Both the position numbers and the translations under genes were made by a program. DNA of 57,120 bases, taken from the NCBI GenBank assembly GCA_011959205.1, contig BLLV01000136.1:1-57120 (forward strand), given 5' to 3'. Of the stretch, positions 1-8,755 are shown in pieces. The notes below the pieces were generated by a model, which was not told the DNA's origin, did no database searches, and saw only the letters and a list, made by a program, of their open reading frames with translations. The stretch's first letter is position 1, and the number at the start of each line of letters is the position of its first letter. Source of the stretch: Bacteroidaceae bacterium (GTDB lineage Bacteria > Bacteroidota > Bacteroidia > Bacteroidales > Bacteroidaceae).

Positions 1-255
1 AAGATTTTTAGCTCTTTCAAGTTAGAAATACGATATTCTTTTTAGAGGAAAGTTAGGAAAAATGACTGGAAAAAACGAATAAAGTGCGATAGATAAAACG
101 GATACTTCTGATGTTTTGAATATGTTTAAGAAAAAGAAGCTGGAATATAGAAATGCTGCGGAATCTTCTTATCTTTGTATTTCACAGCATAAAAAATTGA
201 AACTAATATGATATTAACAAGCCTGGATTCAATGATACAGGCTGTAAAATAATGA
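1..255. other. Left-edge intergenic region with probable promoter
   Basis: This stretch lies before the first complete gene. One + frame is open from base 1 to a TAG at 43-45 and could be the last 14 codons of a gene cut by the window edge, but it is too short to identify. A TATCTTTG at 170-177 fits the Bacteroides -7 element and would start a transcript about 70 nt before the glycosyltransferase at 256. No clear -33 TTTG was found at the expected distance. Confidence 0.4.
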
Positions 256-1140
256 ATGTATATGATTTCTTTTATTATTTGTAGTATATCGCCGGAAAGA
301 GCAACGTGTCTGGAAGAGAACATAAGGTGTACGATAGGTGATCTGGAGTATGAAATGATAGCCTTTGACAACCGGCAGACTAAATATGGAATAACAAAGG
401 TGTATAACTTATGTGCGGAAAAAGCCAGGTATGATAATTTGTGCTTTATACATGAAGATATAGCTTTTTATTCGCTCAATTGGGGTGAAACGATTATTAA
501 TCAATTAAAGAAACCGAATTGTGGTGTGATAGGTTTTTCCGGTTCACGCATGAAATCGAAAGCTTTTTCTTCGGTACATAGTGTTCCGGATTTATGTGTG
601 AACAACTTTGTTCAACGGGTTGCTCCATATAGAAAATGGTTTGTGAATAATTTAGATATTCATGTGGATTATGTTTCTTGTGTTACATTGGACGGTTTAT
701 GCCTGTTCGTACGTAAACAAGTGTGGAGGGAACATAAATTTGATGAGGTACTTCTGACTGGTTTTCATGGGTATGATTTGGATTTTTCATTACAGGTTGC
801 TGAACATTATCAGAATTATGTGTGTAACAGGGTATTGCTGGAACATTTTTCACAAGGAACATTCAAGAAAGATTGGGTGTGTACCATGGTACGCTTGCAT
901 CAGGAAAAGTGGAAAAGCAGATTACCTTTATCAGCGGTGCAATTGTCAGAGGAAGAAAAGGAAGGGTATGAGCATGAGGCCTTGTATCGTTTTATAAGAC
1001 TTTTATATGAAACGGATTATCCATTTTGGAAGGTGTACCGTTGTATTCTGGAATATGGTGAAATGACGCATTATAAGGAGCATTTTTTCACTTTACTTTT
1101 GAAACTGGTGGGTACTCGTATTTTTCATGTAGATCTTTAG
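256..1140 (+). CDS. Glycosyltransferase, StrF-like GT-A family
   Basis: This 294-residue cytosolic protein looks like a GT-A fold glycosyltransferase of the StrF-like group. It begins with a short beta-strand segment (SFIICSISPE), then has YNLCAEKARYDNLCFIHEDI around residues 50-70, where the HED triplet occupies the position of the metal-binding acidic motif. No signal peptide or membrane segment is visible. It is the only + strand gene of the locus and converges on the minus-strand core operon across a hairpin at 1157-1205. The ATG at 256 is used; a second ATG two codons later is equally possible. The donor and acceptor sugars cannot be read from the sequence. Placement beside the core operon suggests a role in the same surface glycan, which is inference. 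Confidence 0.75.
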   Translation: MYMISFIICSISPERATCLEENIRCTIGDLEYEMIAFDNRQTKYGITKVYNLCAEKARYDNLCFIHEDIAFYSLNWGETIINQLKKPNCGVIGFSGSRMKSKAFSSVHSVPDLCVNNFVQRVAPYRKWFVNNLDIHVDYVSCVTLDGLCLFVRKQVWREHKFDEVLLTGFHGYDLDFSLQVAEHYQNYVCNRVLLEHFSQGTFKKDWVCTMVRLHQEKWKSRLPLSAVQLSEEEKEGYEHEALYRFIRLLYETDYPFWKVYRCILEYGEMTHYKEHFFTLLLKLVGTRIFHVDL

Positions 1141-1156
1141 ATTAGAAGCAATCCTT

Positions 1157-1205
1157 AAGTGTATGAAGTAACTGATTCACGACGATTCAGTTGTCTCATA
1201 CACTT
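1157..1205. terminator. Bidirectional hairpin between convergent genes
   Basis: AAGTGTATGA pairs with TCATACACTT, and inside it AACTGA pairs with TCAGTT. The hairpin lies between the stop codons of two convergent glycosyltransferase genes and is followed by a short T-rich stretch on +. It probably terminates both transcripts. Confidence 0.7.
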
Positions 1206-1233
1206 TATTAAGAATTTTCTTACTTTAAATTGT

Positions 1234-2085
1234 TCATCTAGATAATACCAATTTCATTTGTTGTTTCTTCATGCGCCTTCTTTCTAATCTTTTACAATTC
1301 CATTGATGCAGGGAATTAAATAGATTTTCAGGAAGATATTTATAAAGGAATCGTTCTGTATAAACTTCAATTGTTTTTCTAGTGATTTTGAATCTCCATT
1401 GCCATGTTTGGTCTATTCCTGCTATTTTTGCGCATTCCCATTTGCACCTTATGCTGTTTGTGGATGAGATTCCGTTCTCTGCTTCAAAATCAGCAACATT
1501 GATGGGTAAAGGTAGGAATTTTCCGTTGCGCTTGTATAACTGATACATATAATGATAGTCTGCTGATATTTTATAATTCAAATTGAACGGGTGTTTTTTC
1601 ATATCTTCTACCTTTGCGAAGATAGCCTGATGACAGGCCACCATTTTTTTTAAGATGACATGGGGCTCTTCAGATGCGAAGCATTTTCTGCTATTTTTCT
1701 TTATCATAATCGCATTCCCATAAACAGCTTTTATATCATCCGATATTTCTCTGTTAAAAACTTCTTCTATGACTGTTGGAGCACAAAATTTGTCACCGGC
1801 ATTCATGAAATTTATCCATTTTCCTGCCGCTTGCCTTATTCCTTTGTTCATGGCATCGTATATGCCATTGTCTTTTTCGGAAATGAATTTGAACAAGATT
1901 CCTTTCGTAATGAACAAGGGCTTATATTTTTTTATAATATGGCAAGTGTTATCTTTAGAATTTCCGTCTATGATTATGTATTCCAAAGATTGGTAAGTTT
2001 GTTCCAAAATACTTTGAAGCGTTTCTTCAATTACATTTTCTGCATTAAAGCATACAGTTACCACAGTGATTAATTCTTTTGACAT
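1234..2085 (-). CDS. Family 2 glycosyltransferase (WcaA-like)
   Basis: This 283-residue protein has the classic GT2 amino end: TVVTVCFNAENVIEETLQSI, then IIIDGNSKDNT about 25 residues on, which bind the nucleotide-sugar. AMNKGIRQAAGKW and MNAGDKF follow near residues 80-100; the last takes the place of the usual DxD-type metal site. No signal peptide or membrane segment is seen, so it should act at the cytoplasmic face of the inner membrane. It is the last gene of the minus-strand core operon, about 40 nt after the DUF5672 gene. Its sugar specificity is unknown. The family is certain; the role in core or O-antigen extension is inferred from position. Confidence 0.85.
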   Translation of the reverse strand: MSKELITVVTVCFNAENVIEETLQSILEQTYQSLEYIIIDGNSKDNTCHIIKKYKPLFITKGILFKFISEKDNGIYDAMNKGIRQAAGKWINFMNAGDKFCAPTVIEEVFNREISDDIKAVYGNAIMIKKNSRKCFASEEPHVILKKMVACHQAIFAKVEDMKKHPFNLNYKISADYHYMYQLYKRNGKFLPLPINVADFEAENGISSTNSIRCKWECAKIAGIDQTWQWRFKITRKTIEVYTERFLYKYLPENLFNSLHQWNCKRLERRRMKKQQMKLVLSR

Positions 2086-2125
2086 ATTTTCTTTTAGTCT
2101 TGTTTATATATTTTCTCTGTTCTTC

Positions 2126-2941
2126 TTAAAAAAACATTTTATTGGTTGATTTGTTTATGAAAGGTTCCCAAAAAACTTTGTATTGATTGAGGTTAAAAGC
2201 ATGGCAACCAAAAGGTAATGTATTGTTATTCCATTGATATGCTCTTGCTGGCGCTGTCTCTATAGAAAAACGAATAGCCTCCTTGAATGTGGGCTTTTTT
2301 AAACGATGCTTATGCTTTAATTCAAATTGTAACCACATGTCTTCTCCGTAGAATGGCTTATTGTCATTTAGTTGTTCTGCTATTTTGTTTTTATAAAGCT
2401 TTGTGATTTGTAGCATTTTACTAACCTTTCTAAGCGAGAAACCACCATTGCCCACATATCCCCAATAATACCTGTGTAATCTTTTTTTGTTTTTTGTTAT
2501 TCTATACCAAAAACGTTTCAGTTTACATTTCATTGTCCCGCCTTTATGATTTGTATATTGTGATGAATGAATCCAAGGAGCACCAATATAATCATAACCT
2601 TTGTTTACCCATATTTGGAGTTCATCTTTAAATACGAAAGCGTCCAACTGATAGATAAGGATGTAGGAATAGCCTGTGAATTGAGAGTAAAAATCTTCAG
2701 ATAGCATTAATTTGTTATATCCTCTTAGGCTATTGAAATAATCATTCTTGAATCTCTTCACTTTCAATAAAGGATATTCCTTACAAATCTCAGAAGTATC
2801 TAGTTTTATGGGAGATACAAGGAATATATCATAAGAACTTAATGTTTGGGTACAGGCTTTTAAAGATATCTGTTCTGTTTTTGTTAAATCATTCTTATAA
2901 TAAGGGATAACAATTGCTACATTTCTTTTTTCTCTTATCAT
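2126..2941 (-). CDS. DUF5672 family putative glycosyltransferase
   Basis: This 271-residue soluble protein matches what I know of the DUF5672 family: an amino end VAIVIPYYK, a central LIYQLDAFVF, then YDYIGAPWI and a GNGGFSLR motif near residue 165. The YIGAPW and NGGFSLR blocks resemble acceptor/donor loops of GT-A enzymes, and the family is usually found in surface-glycan loci. No signal peptide is present. It sits in the minus-strand operon between the GT32-like gene (about 150 nt upstream) and the GT2 gene. The reaction is not experimentally defined for this family as far as I know, so glycosyl transfer is an inference from fold motifs and context. Confidence 0.75.
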   Translation of the reverse strand: MIREKRNVAIVIPYYKNDLTKTEQISLKACTQTLSSYDIFLVSPIKLDTSEICKEYPLLKVKRFKNDYFNSLRGYNKLMLSEDFYSQFTGYSYILIYQLDAFVFKDELQIWVNKGYDYIGAPWIHSSQYTNHKGGTMKCKLKRFWYRITKNKKRLHRYYWGYVGNGGFSLRKVSKMLQITKLYKNKIAEQLNDNKPFYGEDMWLQFELKHKHRLKKPTFKEAIRFSIETAPARAYQWNNNTLPFGCHAFNLNQYKVFWEPFINKSTNKMFF

Positions 2942-3094
2942 GTTATAAAATCTAGAACTTCTTATTTACATTTTCTTATTACTCTTGTGACAGGTTGTTC
3001 AGAGTAACTATAATGTAAATGAGAAGTTCTTTGTTTGCTGCATACATTAACATAATTTAATATCGCTATATGTATGGACTAATGTAGGTGGCTA

Positions 3095-3793
3095 TTATCT
3101 TTTAAGTATCGCGTATTTTACTGTTGCCAAGATATGTTTTATATAAAGTTCCACTTTCCTTCCGAATTTGCGTGTCCTCCAGCTTCCGTAAATACGATGT
3201 TCGGCAAAGGTATCGGAAGTAGTAAAATATTTATGGCGCGGAGTTACATAGTGTGCCGGATAAATAGTTACATTGTCAGCCAAGTTCTGTTCTTTGTCCT
3301 CGGGAAGATAACCTCTTTTACAAGCTACATCGTACATAGTGATAGGTGATATAACACTATTGTAAGTCCCGTCAGGATTTAAAAAGGGAGTTGATTTATA
3401 ATATTCAAATACTTCTTTGCAGAATGAGTTCCCTTTTTCTCCTATCATGAAAGCTGCCTGTAGTTGTGTGGTTTTATTTTCTTGAAAGGTGACAAAACCA
3501 TGTTCAGGAATCAGATGGTCGAACCGTTTCAGGATAAAAATGTCACTATCCATATAAATGCCTCCTTCATTGTATAGGGCATAGAAACGGACAGCATCAG
3601 CAGCAAAAGCCCATTTCTTAGTTTCTAGTGCCTCATTAATGAATGGGCAACCTATGGCTTGAGCATCTTGATAAGTCCAGCGTTTTACTTTGAAATCTGG
3701 AAGTATACGCTTCCACGTGTCCAGACAAACTTTGATTTCTACTGGAAAAGGGTCATTGCTGAACCAGCATAAATGGATAATTTTAGGTATCAT
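3095..3793 (-). CDS. GT32-type glycosyltransferase with DxD motif
   Basis: This 232-residue protein begins IPKIIHLCWF, typical of the sugar-binding DxD family related to GT32 (Och1/capsular transferases). The metal-binding motif YMDSDIFIL lies near residue 80, after the characteristic WAFAADAVRFYALYNEGG stretch. It is a cytosolic enzyme that would transfer a hexose from a nucleotide-sugar to a lipid-linked core. It follows the galactofuranosyltransferase gene by about 40 nt and is probably co-transcribed. Donor and linkage cannot be deduced. The family call is strong because the IHLCW, ADAVR and DSD blocks are in the expected order and spacing. Confidence 0.88.
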   Translation of the reverse strand: MIPKIIHLCWFSNDPFPVEIKVCLDTWKRILPDFKVKRWTYQDAQAIGCPFINEALETKKWAFAADAVRFYALYNEGGIYMDSDIFILKRFDHLIPEHGFVTFQENKTTQLQAAFMIGEKGNSFCKEVFEYYKSTPFLNPDGTYNSVISPITMYDVACKRGYLPEDKEQNLADNVTIYPAHYVTPRHKYFTTSDTFAEHRIYGSWRTRKFGRKVELYIKHILATVKYAILKR

Positions 3794-3831
3794 GTGATAA
3801 TTCGTTTAATTCTTCTTTATAAAAAGTGATA

Positions 3832-4854
3832 TTACAAACTTTCAATTGCTTTCTGCAATGCTTTTTTTGTAAAATATCCTTCGCTCAATAGTTGTCCTAT
3901 CCGAGCTGTTTTCTTTTTCATTTCCAGATATTGTTCTTCACTCAGTGCATTTAAAATACCTTCTAGGTCTGTCAATGAGTCAATACATATTCCTATACCG
4001 TTTTTGCATACAAAATCTGCTAATGCAGCTTTATTCCAGATAATAACAGGCAATTCGCATCTGATGTATAAAGAGGTTTTATGCGGGTTGTTGAATTGAA
4101 GATATTCTCCAAAGTTGCCTGTACAGGCAGAAGCAGAGAACCCGTCCCATACTAGACCGAAATCGCCTTGGGCTGTAGCTATCAGGTTATCTGATTTTAC
4201 AAACCCCATATAATTAAAGTGTTCCTTACCTTTAGCTTTGTTAATCTCAAATCCGTTACCATAAAGATTGAAATGGAAAGAATGGATATATTTGCCTACT
4301 TCATACAGGAAAGTGTTTTTGCGCAGGTTTAACGCACCGGCGTATAATACACCGTAAGGCTTCTTGACATCCGGTTGGGCACTTGCCTTGGTCTCCGACA
4401 GATAATCAAAAATTTCCAATACCCCAAGTTTTGCTGTACATCCGTTGTCTTCTAGCCATTTTCTCATCTTTTCATTATGTGCTATAACATAGTCGGCATG
4501 ATTCAAACGTTGTATTTCCTGTTTTATTGTCAAAGCCTTGCGGCGGAAACTTCCCAAATCATGGATAAGCACAATTACTTTCGCCCCTTTCAGATGAGCC
4601 ATGTTGCAAACAAAGGTAAAATACTTTTTCAATGGGTATTGAAGGACTAACTTATCCCCTTTTTGCAGATAGAAAGGAGATTTTAGTACGCTGGCCAATG
4701 TGGTGAGAAATGATAATATCTCATTAGTATAGGTCGTTTGCTGTAAACCTACATTTCTGAAGGACATGTCTTCCATGATCCGCTCAATGTCTGTCTTTGC
4801 CTTGTTCCCTGCGCTGGACAGGCCTTTGTAGTTGCGTGAAAGGTAACAGTTCAT
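3832..4854 (-). CDS. Putative galactofuranosyltransferase
   Basis: This 340-residue protein resembles bacterial beta-1,6-galactofuranosyltransferases of surface glycans. Seen features are the early NCYLSRNYKGLSSAGNKAK segment, VIVLIHDLGSFRR near residue 100, the HADYVIAHNEKM block, and a carboxy half with YGNGFE and a pocket motif ICVDSL-like region typical of GT-B folds. There is no signal peptide or membrane span. It abuts the GT4 gene (stop and start are adjacent), and the UDP-galactopyranose mutase gene that would supply UDP-galactofuranose is two genes upstream. That linkage is the main support for the substrate. Known core structures from P. vulgatus contain galactofuranose, as I recall, which fits but does not prove the role. 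Confidence 0.75.
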   Translation of the reverse strand: MNCYLSRNYKGLSSAGNKAKTDIERIMEDMSFRNVGLQQTTYTNEILSFLTTLASVLKSPFYLQKGDKLVLQYPLKKYFTFVCNMAHLKGAKVIVLIHDLGSFRRKALTIKQEIQRLNHADYVIAHNEKMRKWLEDNGCTAKLGVLEIFDYLSETKASAQPDVKKPYGVLYAGALNLRKNTFLYEVGKYIHSFHFNLYGNGFEINKAKGKEHFNYMGFVKSDNLIATAQGDFGLVWDGFSASACTGNFGEYLQFNNPHKTSLYIRCELPVIIWNKAALADFVCKNGIGICIDSLTDLEGILNALSEEQYLEMKKKTARIGQLLSEGYFTKKALQKAIESL

Positions 4855-5940
4855 TTAATTTTGTTTTTTGTTTTTTGTTTGAAGTAGTTCGCGATATAAG
4901 TCAATATATGCCTTGATGTGCCTTTCGTAACTGAAAGAATAGGCATGTTCCTTTGTTTGTGCAATTCGTTCCTTCTGTTTATAGAAGGAAGGGAGATTTT
5001 TCCTAATGCTTTCTACCATTGTCTGAGTTTCCAGTTTGTCCCAGATGAAAGCAAAACCGTTACTGATTTCGGGAAGACAGGTATAGTTGGAGATAAATAC
5101 AGCTTTTCCAAATTGCATGGCTTCAATGACCGGCAGTCCAAATCCTTCTCCTTTGCTGGGGAATAAGAAAGCTTCGCAGTTGCGGTATAACCATATTTTT
5201 TCTGTTTGTTCTATAGTTCCCGTCAAATAAACATTAGTCGTTCCTTTTTCTTTGATTTTTGTTCTTATTTCTTTTGCATAATCGAACTGGTCGTTTCCAC
5301 AAATGTATAAGTCGTATTCGGGAAAGGATTTCATTACATCCACCAGCAGATGAAAATTTTTCTTCGCACGTATTTCTCCAATGGTGAAAAAGAAAGGACG
5401 ACTTTGAACAAACTGTGGCCGTTTGTCTTGCTGTTGGTCTATTCGCTCTACTCCGTTGTAAATGACACGAACTTCTTTCCCATTCAGATTCATATATTGC
5501 TTTATTTCATCAGCCACATAGTGAGAGATGGTGGTGATGATTGTTGCTCTATCTATTCTTTTCTGCATTATCTGAAGAGATTTCTGCTTCTTTTTGCCTT
5601 TTTCTTCAAACAGGAAGTTCAAATCGTGTATAGTGAGTATATGATTCGAACTTTTCCTGTAAAAACGGTTGAACTGATTTACTGAATGCCATATATCTAC
5701 TTTAGGAAGTGTGAGGGATGGGAACCATCGTTTCAGGTTTCTGTTTTTTAACAGAACACGGGTGATATTATCTCCATAGTATTTTTTATCGCTTTTGGGA
5801 AGTAAATACACGAAGTGCAGATCATCTACAAGTAGAGTGGCAAACAGTTTTGAGTAATTGATCGCTATTTGCCCGAATCCACAAGCTGGATGCTTTAAGT
5901 AAGAAAGATCTATCAGTACCTTTTTCTTTGATGGTTCCAT
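4855..5940 (-). CDS. Family 4 glycosyltransferase (GT-B)
   Basis: This 361-residue protein is a retaining GT4 enzyme. The donor-binding EX7E motif is clear at FPSKGEGFGLPVIEAM near residue 265, preceded by a TIGEIRAKKN start of the second Rossmann domain around 190 and LTIHDLNF near 100. No signal peptide is present, so it works on the cytoplasmic face. It starts 11 nt after the glf stop codon and its stop directly abuts the galactofuranosyltransferase start, indicating tight co-transcription. The sugar donor is unknown; GT4 enzymes of core loci often add hexoses or heptoses. Confidence in family is high and in role moderate. Confidence 0.88.
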   Translation of the reverse strand: MEPSKKKVLIDLSYLKHPACGFGQIAINYSKLFATLLVDDLHFVYLLPKSDKKYYGDNITRVLLKNRNLKRWFPSLTLPKVDIWHSVNQFNRFYRKSSNHILTIHDLNFLFEEKGKKKQKSLQIMQKRIDRATIITTISHYVADEIKQYMNLNGKEVRVIYNGVERIDQQQDKRPQFVQSRPFFFTIGEIRAKKNFHLLVDVMKSFPEYDLYICGNDQFDYAKEIRTKIKEKGTTNVYLTGTIEQTEKIWLYRNCEAFLFPSKGEGFGLPVIEAMQFGKAVFISNYTCLPEISNGFAFIWDKLETQTMVESIRKNLPSFYKQKERIAQTKEHAYSFSYERHIKAYIDLYRELLQTKNKKQN

Positions 5941-5951
5941 AATTTTGTATT

Positions 5952-7061
5952 TTACTCTTTAGTTTGTTTTCTCCATAAATTAAGGGCGGCAGCCACTGTG
6001 TCGTCCATATCGGCATAGGCATATTGTGCCAGTCGTCCACCGAACAGCACCTCTTTTCTTTCTGCCGCCAGTTCTTTATATCTTCTTACCATTTCCGTGT
6101 TCCGTTTGTCGTTTACCGGATAATAAGGCTCTTTGCCCGGTGCGAAATTATCGGGGTATTCGTAGGTGATTACGGTGGTGGGTTGCGTGCCGTATTCAAA
6201 ATGCTTGTGCTCGATGACACGGGTATAAGGGACCTCACGTTCGGTATAGTTCACCACAGCATTACCTTGAAAATCTTCCATTTCCAAGTGTTGTGTGTCA
6301 AAGCGGAGACTTCTGTATTCCAAATGGCCGCATTGGTAGTCAAAGAATTGATCCAGACATCCGGTAAAGAGAATCTTGTCGGCCAATGCGTCCAATTCTT
6401 GCCGATGGTCAAAATAATTGGTGTCCAGACGGACTTCGATTCCTTCCAGTAGCGCGTCGATCAATACATTATAACCGCCTTTAGGGATACCTTGATACGC
6501 ATCGTTAAAGTAGTTGTTGTCATAAATGAAACGGAAAGGGATGCGTTTGATGATGAATGCAGGCAGTTCTTTGGCTGAACGCCCCCATTGTTTTTCGGTA
6601 TATCCTTTTATCAGGCAGCGGTAGATATCCTTTCCACAAAGTTTAAGTGCCTGTTCTTCCAGGTTGGCGGGCTCTGTGAGATGTGCGTACTCTTTGCGTT
6701 GCTCTTCTATCTTGGCTTTCGCCTCCGAGGGGGTCTTTACTCCCCACAGTTGGTAGAAAGTATTCATGTTGAAAGGAAGGTTGTACAGTTTTCCCTCAAA
6801 AGAAGCCAAAGGAGAGTTGGTATAGCGATTGAACTCTACAAAACGGTTCACATAATCCCATACTTCCTTGTTGTCTGTGTGGAAAATATGTGCTCCGTAT
6901 TTGTGTACATGGATACCTGCTATATCCTCACAATAGATATTCCCTCCTCGGTGATTGCGTTTGTCAATGACCAGACAACGTTTGCCTGCTTTGTTAGCCT
7001 CGTGGGCAAATACGGATCCGAATAAACCGGCTCCTACTATTAAATAATCATATTTCTCCAT
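5952..7061 (-). CDS. glf: UDP-galactopyranose mutase
   Basis: This flavoenzyme converts UDP-galactopyranose to UDP-galactofuranose, the donor for galactofuranose residues. The amino end has the FAD-binding GAGLFGSVFAHE motif followed by an acidic strand end (VIDKRNHRGGN). YGAHIFHTDN near residue 55 and GYTEKQWG near 155 are substrate/flavin-loop signatures of the mutase. Length is 369 residues, normal for bacterial Glf. It lies in the minus-strand operon, 2 nt after the acyltransferase gene and 11 nt before the GT4 gene. With the galactofuranosyltransferase at 3832-4854 it makes a coherent galactofuranose pathway for the core. Confidence 0.96.
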   Translation of the reverse strand: MEKYDYLIVGAGLFGSVFAHEANKAGKRCLVIDKRNHRGGNIYCEDIAGIHVHKYGAHIFHTDNKEVWDYVNRFVEFNRYTNSPLASFEGKLYNLPFNMNTFYQLWGVKTPSEAKAKIEEQRKEYAHLTEPANLEEQALKLCGKDIYRCLIKGYTEKQWGRSAKELPAFIIKRIPFRFIYDNNYFNDAYQGIPKGGYNVLIDALLEGIEVRLDTNYFDHRQELDALADKILFTGCLDQFFDYQCGHLEYRSLRFDTQHLEMEDFQGNAVVNYTEREVPYTRVIEHKHFEYGTQPTTVITYEYPDNFAPGKEPYYPVNDKRNTEMVRRYKELAAERKEVLFGGRLAQYAYADMDDTVAAALNLWRKQTKE

Positions 7062-7063
7062 AA

Positions 7064-7978
7064 CTATTTATTTTCTTTTTGTTTTCTTCTTTCAAATTCT
7101 TCTTTTGTGCGTTTCCATCGGTTATGGCTCCATAACCAATATTGTGGCATGGCAGTTATCATTTGCTCCAATTTATTTGTGTACCTGTCTGTCAGTCCAT
7201 AATCGGGAACAGACTTGGCATCATCTGTCAGTTGCTTGAACTCGCAGTGATAATATCCTCTTTTGATTCGTTTCACATCAGCATAATAAATCAGTGCGTC
7301 TACTTGTTTTCCGATACGCTCTGTACCAATGAAAACCGGAGTTTCCCGATGGAAGAACTCGGTCCAATGATGTATACTGTTCCATTTGGGCGTTTGGTCG
7401 GATATAAAACCGATAATTGTCTTTTGCTTTGCCTGTTTCAGCTCTATAATTCGGCGGAGTGTCTCTTTCATGGGGATACATTCACCGCCAAACTGATTGC
7501 GTAGACGCAGGAAAAGTTTGTCAAACGCTTTGTTGTACAGAGGGTGGTAGATTTGTCCACAAAGAATATTATCGGGAGCCCAATAGGGAAGAGAGGCTAT
7601 CCACTCCCAATTGCAGTAGTGCCCTAAATATACGAAACAAAAATTCTTCTTCTCTGTTTCCATTTTTTTCACGATCTTTTTCACTCCTCCGAAGGTCATC
7701 CGTCTTTTCAGTTGTTTTTTTGATATGGAAAACAATTTAATTGTTTCTATGATATAATCGCAGAAAAAGTGGTAATACTGCTTCTCTATGTGGATTATCT
7801 TTTCTTTTGATAATTCCGGAAATGATTCGGTGAGGTTTTTCCTTACAATACGGCGGCGGTAACGGACGCAGTAGTATAAAGGAAAATAGAGCAGGTCAGA
7901 AAAGACATACAGAATTGGTAGTGGCAAGAGCGAAAGCAGATACCAGAAGAAAAAGATAATATAGTATATAATATTCAT
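7064..7978 (-). CDS. LpxL/HtrB-type lipid A acyltransferase
   Basis: This is a membrane-anchored lysophospholipid/lipid A acyltransferase of about 304 residues. A hydrophobic amino-terminal segment (residues 1-35) anchors it at the inner membrane. The catalytic HxxNWE-type site is GHYCNWEW near residue 125, and an SDQTPKW block near 195 corresponds to the substrate pocket. It probably adds a secondary acyl chain to lipid A. I use the ATG at 7978; a longer reading from TTG at 7990 would directly touch the stop of the kinase gene, so either start implies translational coupling. Neighbours (kinase, GT9, glf) place it in lipid A-core assembly. Confidence 0.88.
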   Translation of the reverse strand: MNIIYYIIFFFWYLLSLLPLPILYVFSDLLYFPLYYCVRYRRRIVRKNLTESFPELSKEKIIHIEKQYYHFFCDYIIETIKLFSISKKQLKRRMTFGGVKKIVKKMETEKKNFCFVYLGHYCNWEWIASLPYWAPDNILCGQIYHPLYNKAFDKLFLRLRNQFGGECIPMKETLRRIIELKQAKQKTIIGFISDQTPKWNSIHHWTEFFHRETPVFIGTERIGKQVDALIYYADVKRIKRGYYHCEFKQLTDDAKSVPDYGLTDRYTNKLEQMITAMPQYWLWSHNRWKRTKEEFERRKQKENK

Positions 7979-7990
7979 TAGCAATAGCAA

Positions 7991-8740
7991 TTATTTTTTT
8001 ATTCCTATCCATGACTGAAGTTGGCGTTTCCTTTTTTGTTTCTGTTCAAACAGAAGCAGATAACGGAAAACTTCAAGGGTACATTCTTTGGGATCCCATC
8101 CTCTCAAAATGGCATATTGTATCACAATGCAGCGTAAAAGAGCTTTATTGTGTGTCAATCGTTTCAGATTTTCCAAACATTCTTGCCTTCTAGGAATCGG
8201 TTTGAACTTTGAACGGTTAGTGTCTATCAGGGTGAACCGGTATTGTTTTTCTTTGTCAGTGTGATACAGGATATTGGTCAGGTTCAAGTCGCCATGAAGC
8301 ACTCCTTTTTTGTGTAGCTCAACCAAGTAGGCAGCCAGCTCGTCAGCTGGACGCCGGTCGAAATCTCGTTTCCACAGTAGCTCCGATAGAGGGGGGTGAG
8401 TGCTGTTGAGTGACACGAAATAGCCGTCCAAAAACAAGCCGTTCTTTTTCCGTTCTATATAGGCTACTTCATGAGGGGTATCAAAGCCTTTTTCACGCAG
8501 CATTCCGGCAAAAAGATAAGCTCTTTCAGTTTTGCTTTTCTTGAAAAAGGTATAAACGATTCTTTGTATTATATTGGGTCTCTTGTATCTTTTGACAACT
8601 ATTTCTTTATTATTCACCCTATATCGTTTCACTTTATTCCGTCCGTTGTGCAACAATTCACCTTCCTGTTCAAAGAACTGGGGAAGTTGCTTGATGAAGC
8701 TGGCGGTATTAATGAATTCGGGGTGAATTATTATCTTCAT
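7991..8740 (-). CDS. Lipopolysaccharide core sugar kinase, InaA/WaaP-like
   Basis: This 249-residue protein has the reduced protein-kinase fold of the lipopolysaccharide kinase (Kdo/WaaP/InaA) family. The catalytic loop HGDLNLTNIL lies near residue 150 and the metal-binding LIDTNRSKF near 177; IVVKRYKR near 50 carries the ATP-binding lysine. The acceptor is likely Kdo or another inner-core sugar, which would add the negative charge close to lipid A. It acts in the cytoplasm. It is 15 nt downstream of the GT9 gene and is immediately followed by the acyltransferase gene. No family residue appears missing. The acceptor sugar is inference. Confidence 0.85.
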   Translation of the reverse strand: MKIIIHPEFINTASFIKQLPQFFEQEGELLHNGRNKVKRYRVNNKEIVVKRYKRPNIIQRIVYTFFKKSKTERAYLFAGMLREKGFDTPHEVAYIERKKNGLFLDGYFVSLNSTHPPLSELLWKRDFDRRPADELAAYLVELHKKGVLHGDLNLTNILYHTDKEKQYRFTLIDTNRSKFKPIPRRQECLENLKRLTHNKALLRCIVIQYAILRGWDPKECTLEVFRYLLLFEQKQKRKRQLQSWIGIKK

Positions 8741-8755
8741 ACACAGTTCTATTCT

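Noticed and set aside
126..371. Minus-strand frame overlapping the first glycosyltransferase
   Set aside because: It is antisense to a recognisable gene and has no family features.
5462..5468. Fourth ATGACAC word as an ECF promoter
   Set aside because: It is inside the GT4 coding sequence and has no AAGGGT partner at the required 14-nt spacing.
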